Source: Bemisia tabaci (taxonomy: Eukaryota; Arthropoda; Insecta; Hemiptera; Aleyrodidae). From it: DNA of 64,000 bases. A program made the translations under genes and the position numbers. Shown here one piece after another: positions 63,408 through 64,000 of this stretch (the stretch's first letter is position 1; each line of letters begins with the position of its first letter). The stretch is from the NCBI RefSeq assembly GCF_918797505.1, contig NC_092794.1:68609345-68673344 (forward strand), written 5' to 3'. Below the pieces are notes generated by a model. It did no database searches. It was not told the origin of the DNA and saw nothing but the letters and a program-made list of their open reading frames with translations.

Positions 63408-64000
63408 CAAACTGGCAACATCGTATGTTTGAATTTGTTTCTGATGATTCTTCATCTTACATATGAAATTTATTGAGGATTTCGGACTACAACATTCATT
63501 GATTTTCCATGGGAAAAGACCAGTGAAATAGAATAAAAAGAAGTAAACAGCGGGAATTTTGGAAAGTCGCAAAAACATACGTGTGATTTATGTTTCATCA
63601 TCTCCCGATGGCGTTTTCTACATATACGCCAGGTAAACACGAGTCCCATGAAGAAAATTTGAAGTAAATTATTCAAGATACCATCAAGATTTGACTTGTA
63701 AAATGTATTAAGTTTCATAATCATCAGGTGATGTTTAACATGACTTACTCCGAGGCGACATGTATCAATAACGGAAGAAGCGAATCTTCAAATAGAACTC
63801 TGTGTCGGAACTGAGGATGTCCTGTGGCCTACCTTAAACATTGAAGGCGAAATAGTAATTTATGCACCCACCGTTTTCCTTCTATATCAATTTGGCTTTC
63901 GTTAATTTTCAAACAGAAACTATGGCATTGCCATCACTGGAGACATTATATTATAGAGACCTCTCTCTATTACCTTCCCAGTAGTGTGATAGTTACTTTT
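63408..64000. other. No gene recognised
   Basis: AT-rich end of the window. Two overlapping minus-strand frames (63324-63724) have no motif. Confidence 0.4.

Overview
This window is eukaryotic, repeat-rich, intron/intergenic-type DNA, most likely from an insect. The only confidently recognised protein-coding sequence is one exon of a serum response factor (SRF, fly blistered) gene on the minus strand at about 39.7-40.1 kb. It carries the N-terminal region and the first 35 residues of the SRF MADS box, and ends in a clean splice donor. Several repeat styles (TTCCGGACTTTCC / TAGACACCCTG repeats, GCGCAATGCGTGAAGTAT repeats, many fold-back elements) feel familiar from hemipteran genomes such as whiteflies. 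That species guess is an impression, not a proof.

Layout: 1-39.7 kb lies downstream of the SRF exon on its coding strand, so it is SRF intron and/or intergenic DNA. It is packed with short palindromic non-autonomous elements. 40.1-49.8 kb is the region upstream of SRF, with sparser repeats. At 49.87 kb, on the plus strand, there is a striking core promoter: TATAAAAG, then TCAGTC 30 bases later, then AGTTC exactly at the DPE position. It is followed by a possible first exon and, at 51.7-55.1 kb, by several strong splice acceptors. Two candidate exons (54886-54927 and 54991-55081) join in a single open frame. These may form a second gene running away from SRF, of unknown product. The stretch from 55.1 to 64 kb returns to fold-back elements and contains a tRNA-derived SINE.

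The dominant content is transposon-derived. I distinguish about 20 families by internal comparison. Family A (11 copies, about 230 bp, CACTGG...CCAGTG ends) has a perfect 2-bp target-site duplication in 10 of 10 scorable copies, and a related empty site exists inside the window. Family K (4 copies, about 253 bp, CTGCCGTG ends) has 4-bp duplications. Family G (2 copies) sits at TTAA-type sites. Other families are B, C, D, E, F, I, J, L, M, N, T and several single-copy fold-backs. Elements are nested: A in B, A in L, K in L, and a SINE tail in a 170-bp satellite. These nestings give relative ages. Most long open frames in the window are translations of these palindromes or of GC-rich patches and are not annotated as genes.

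No rRNA, functional tRNA, CRISPR array or autonomous transposase was seen. Family letters are labels made for this window only.
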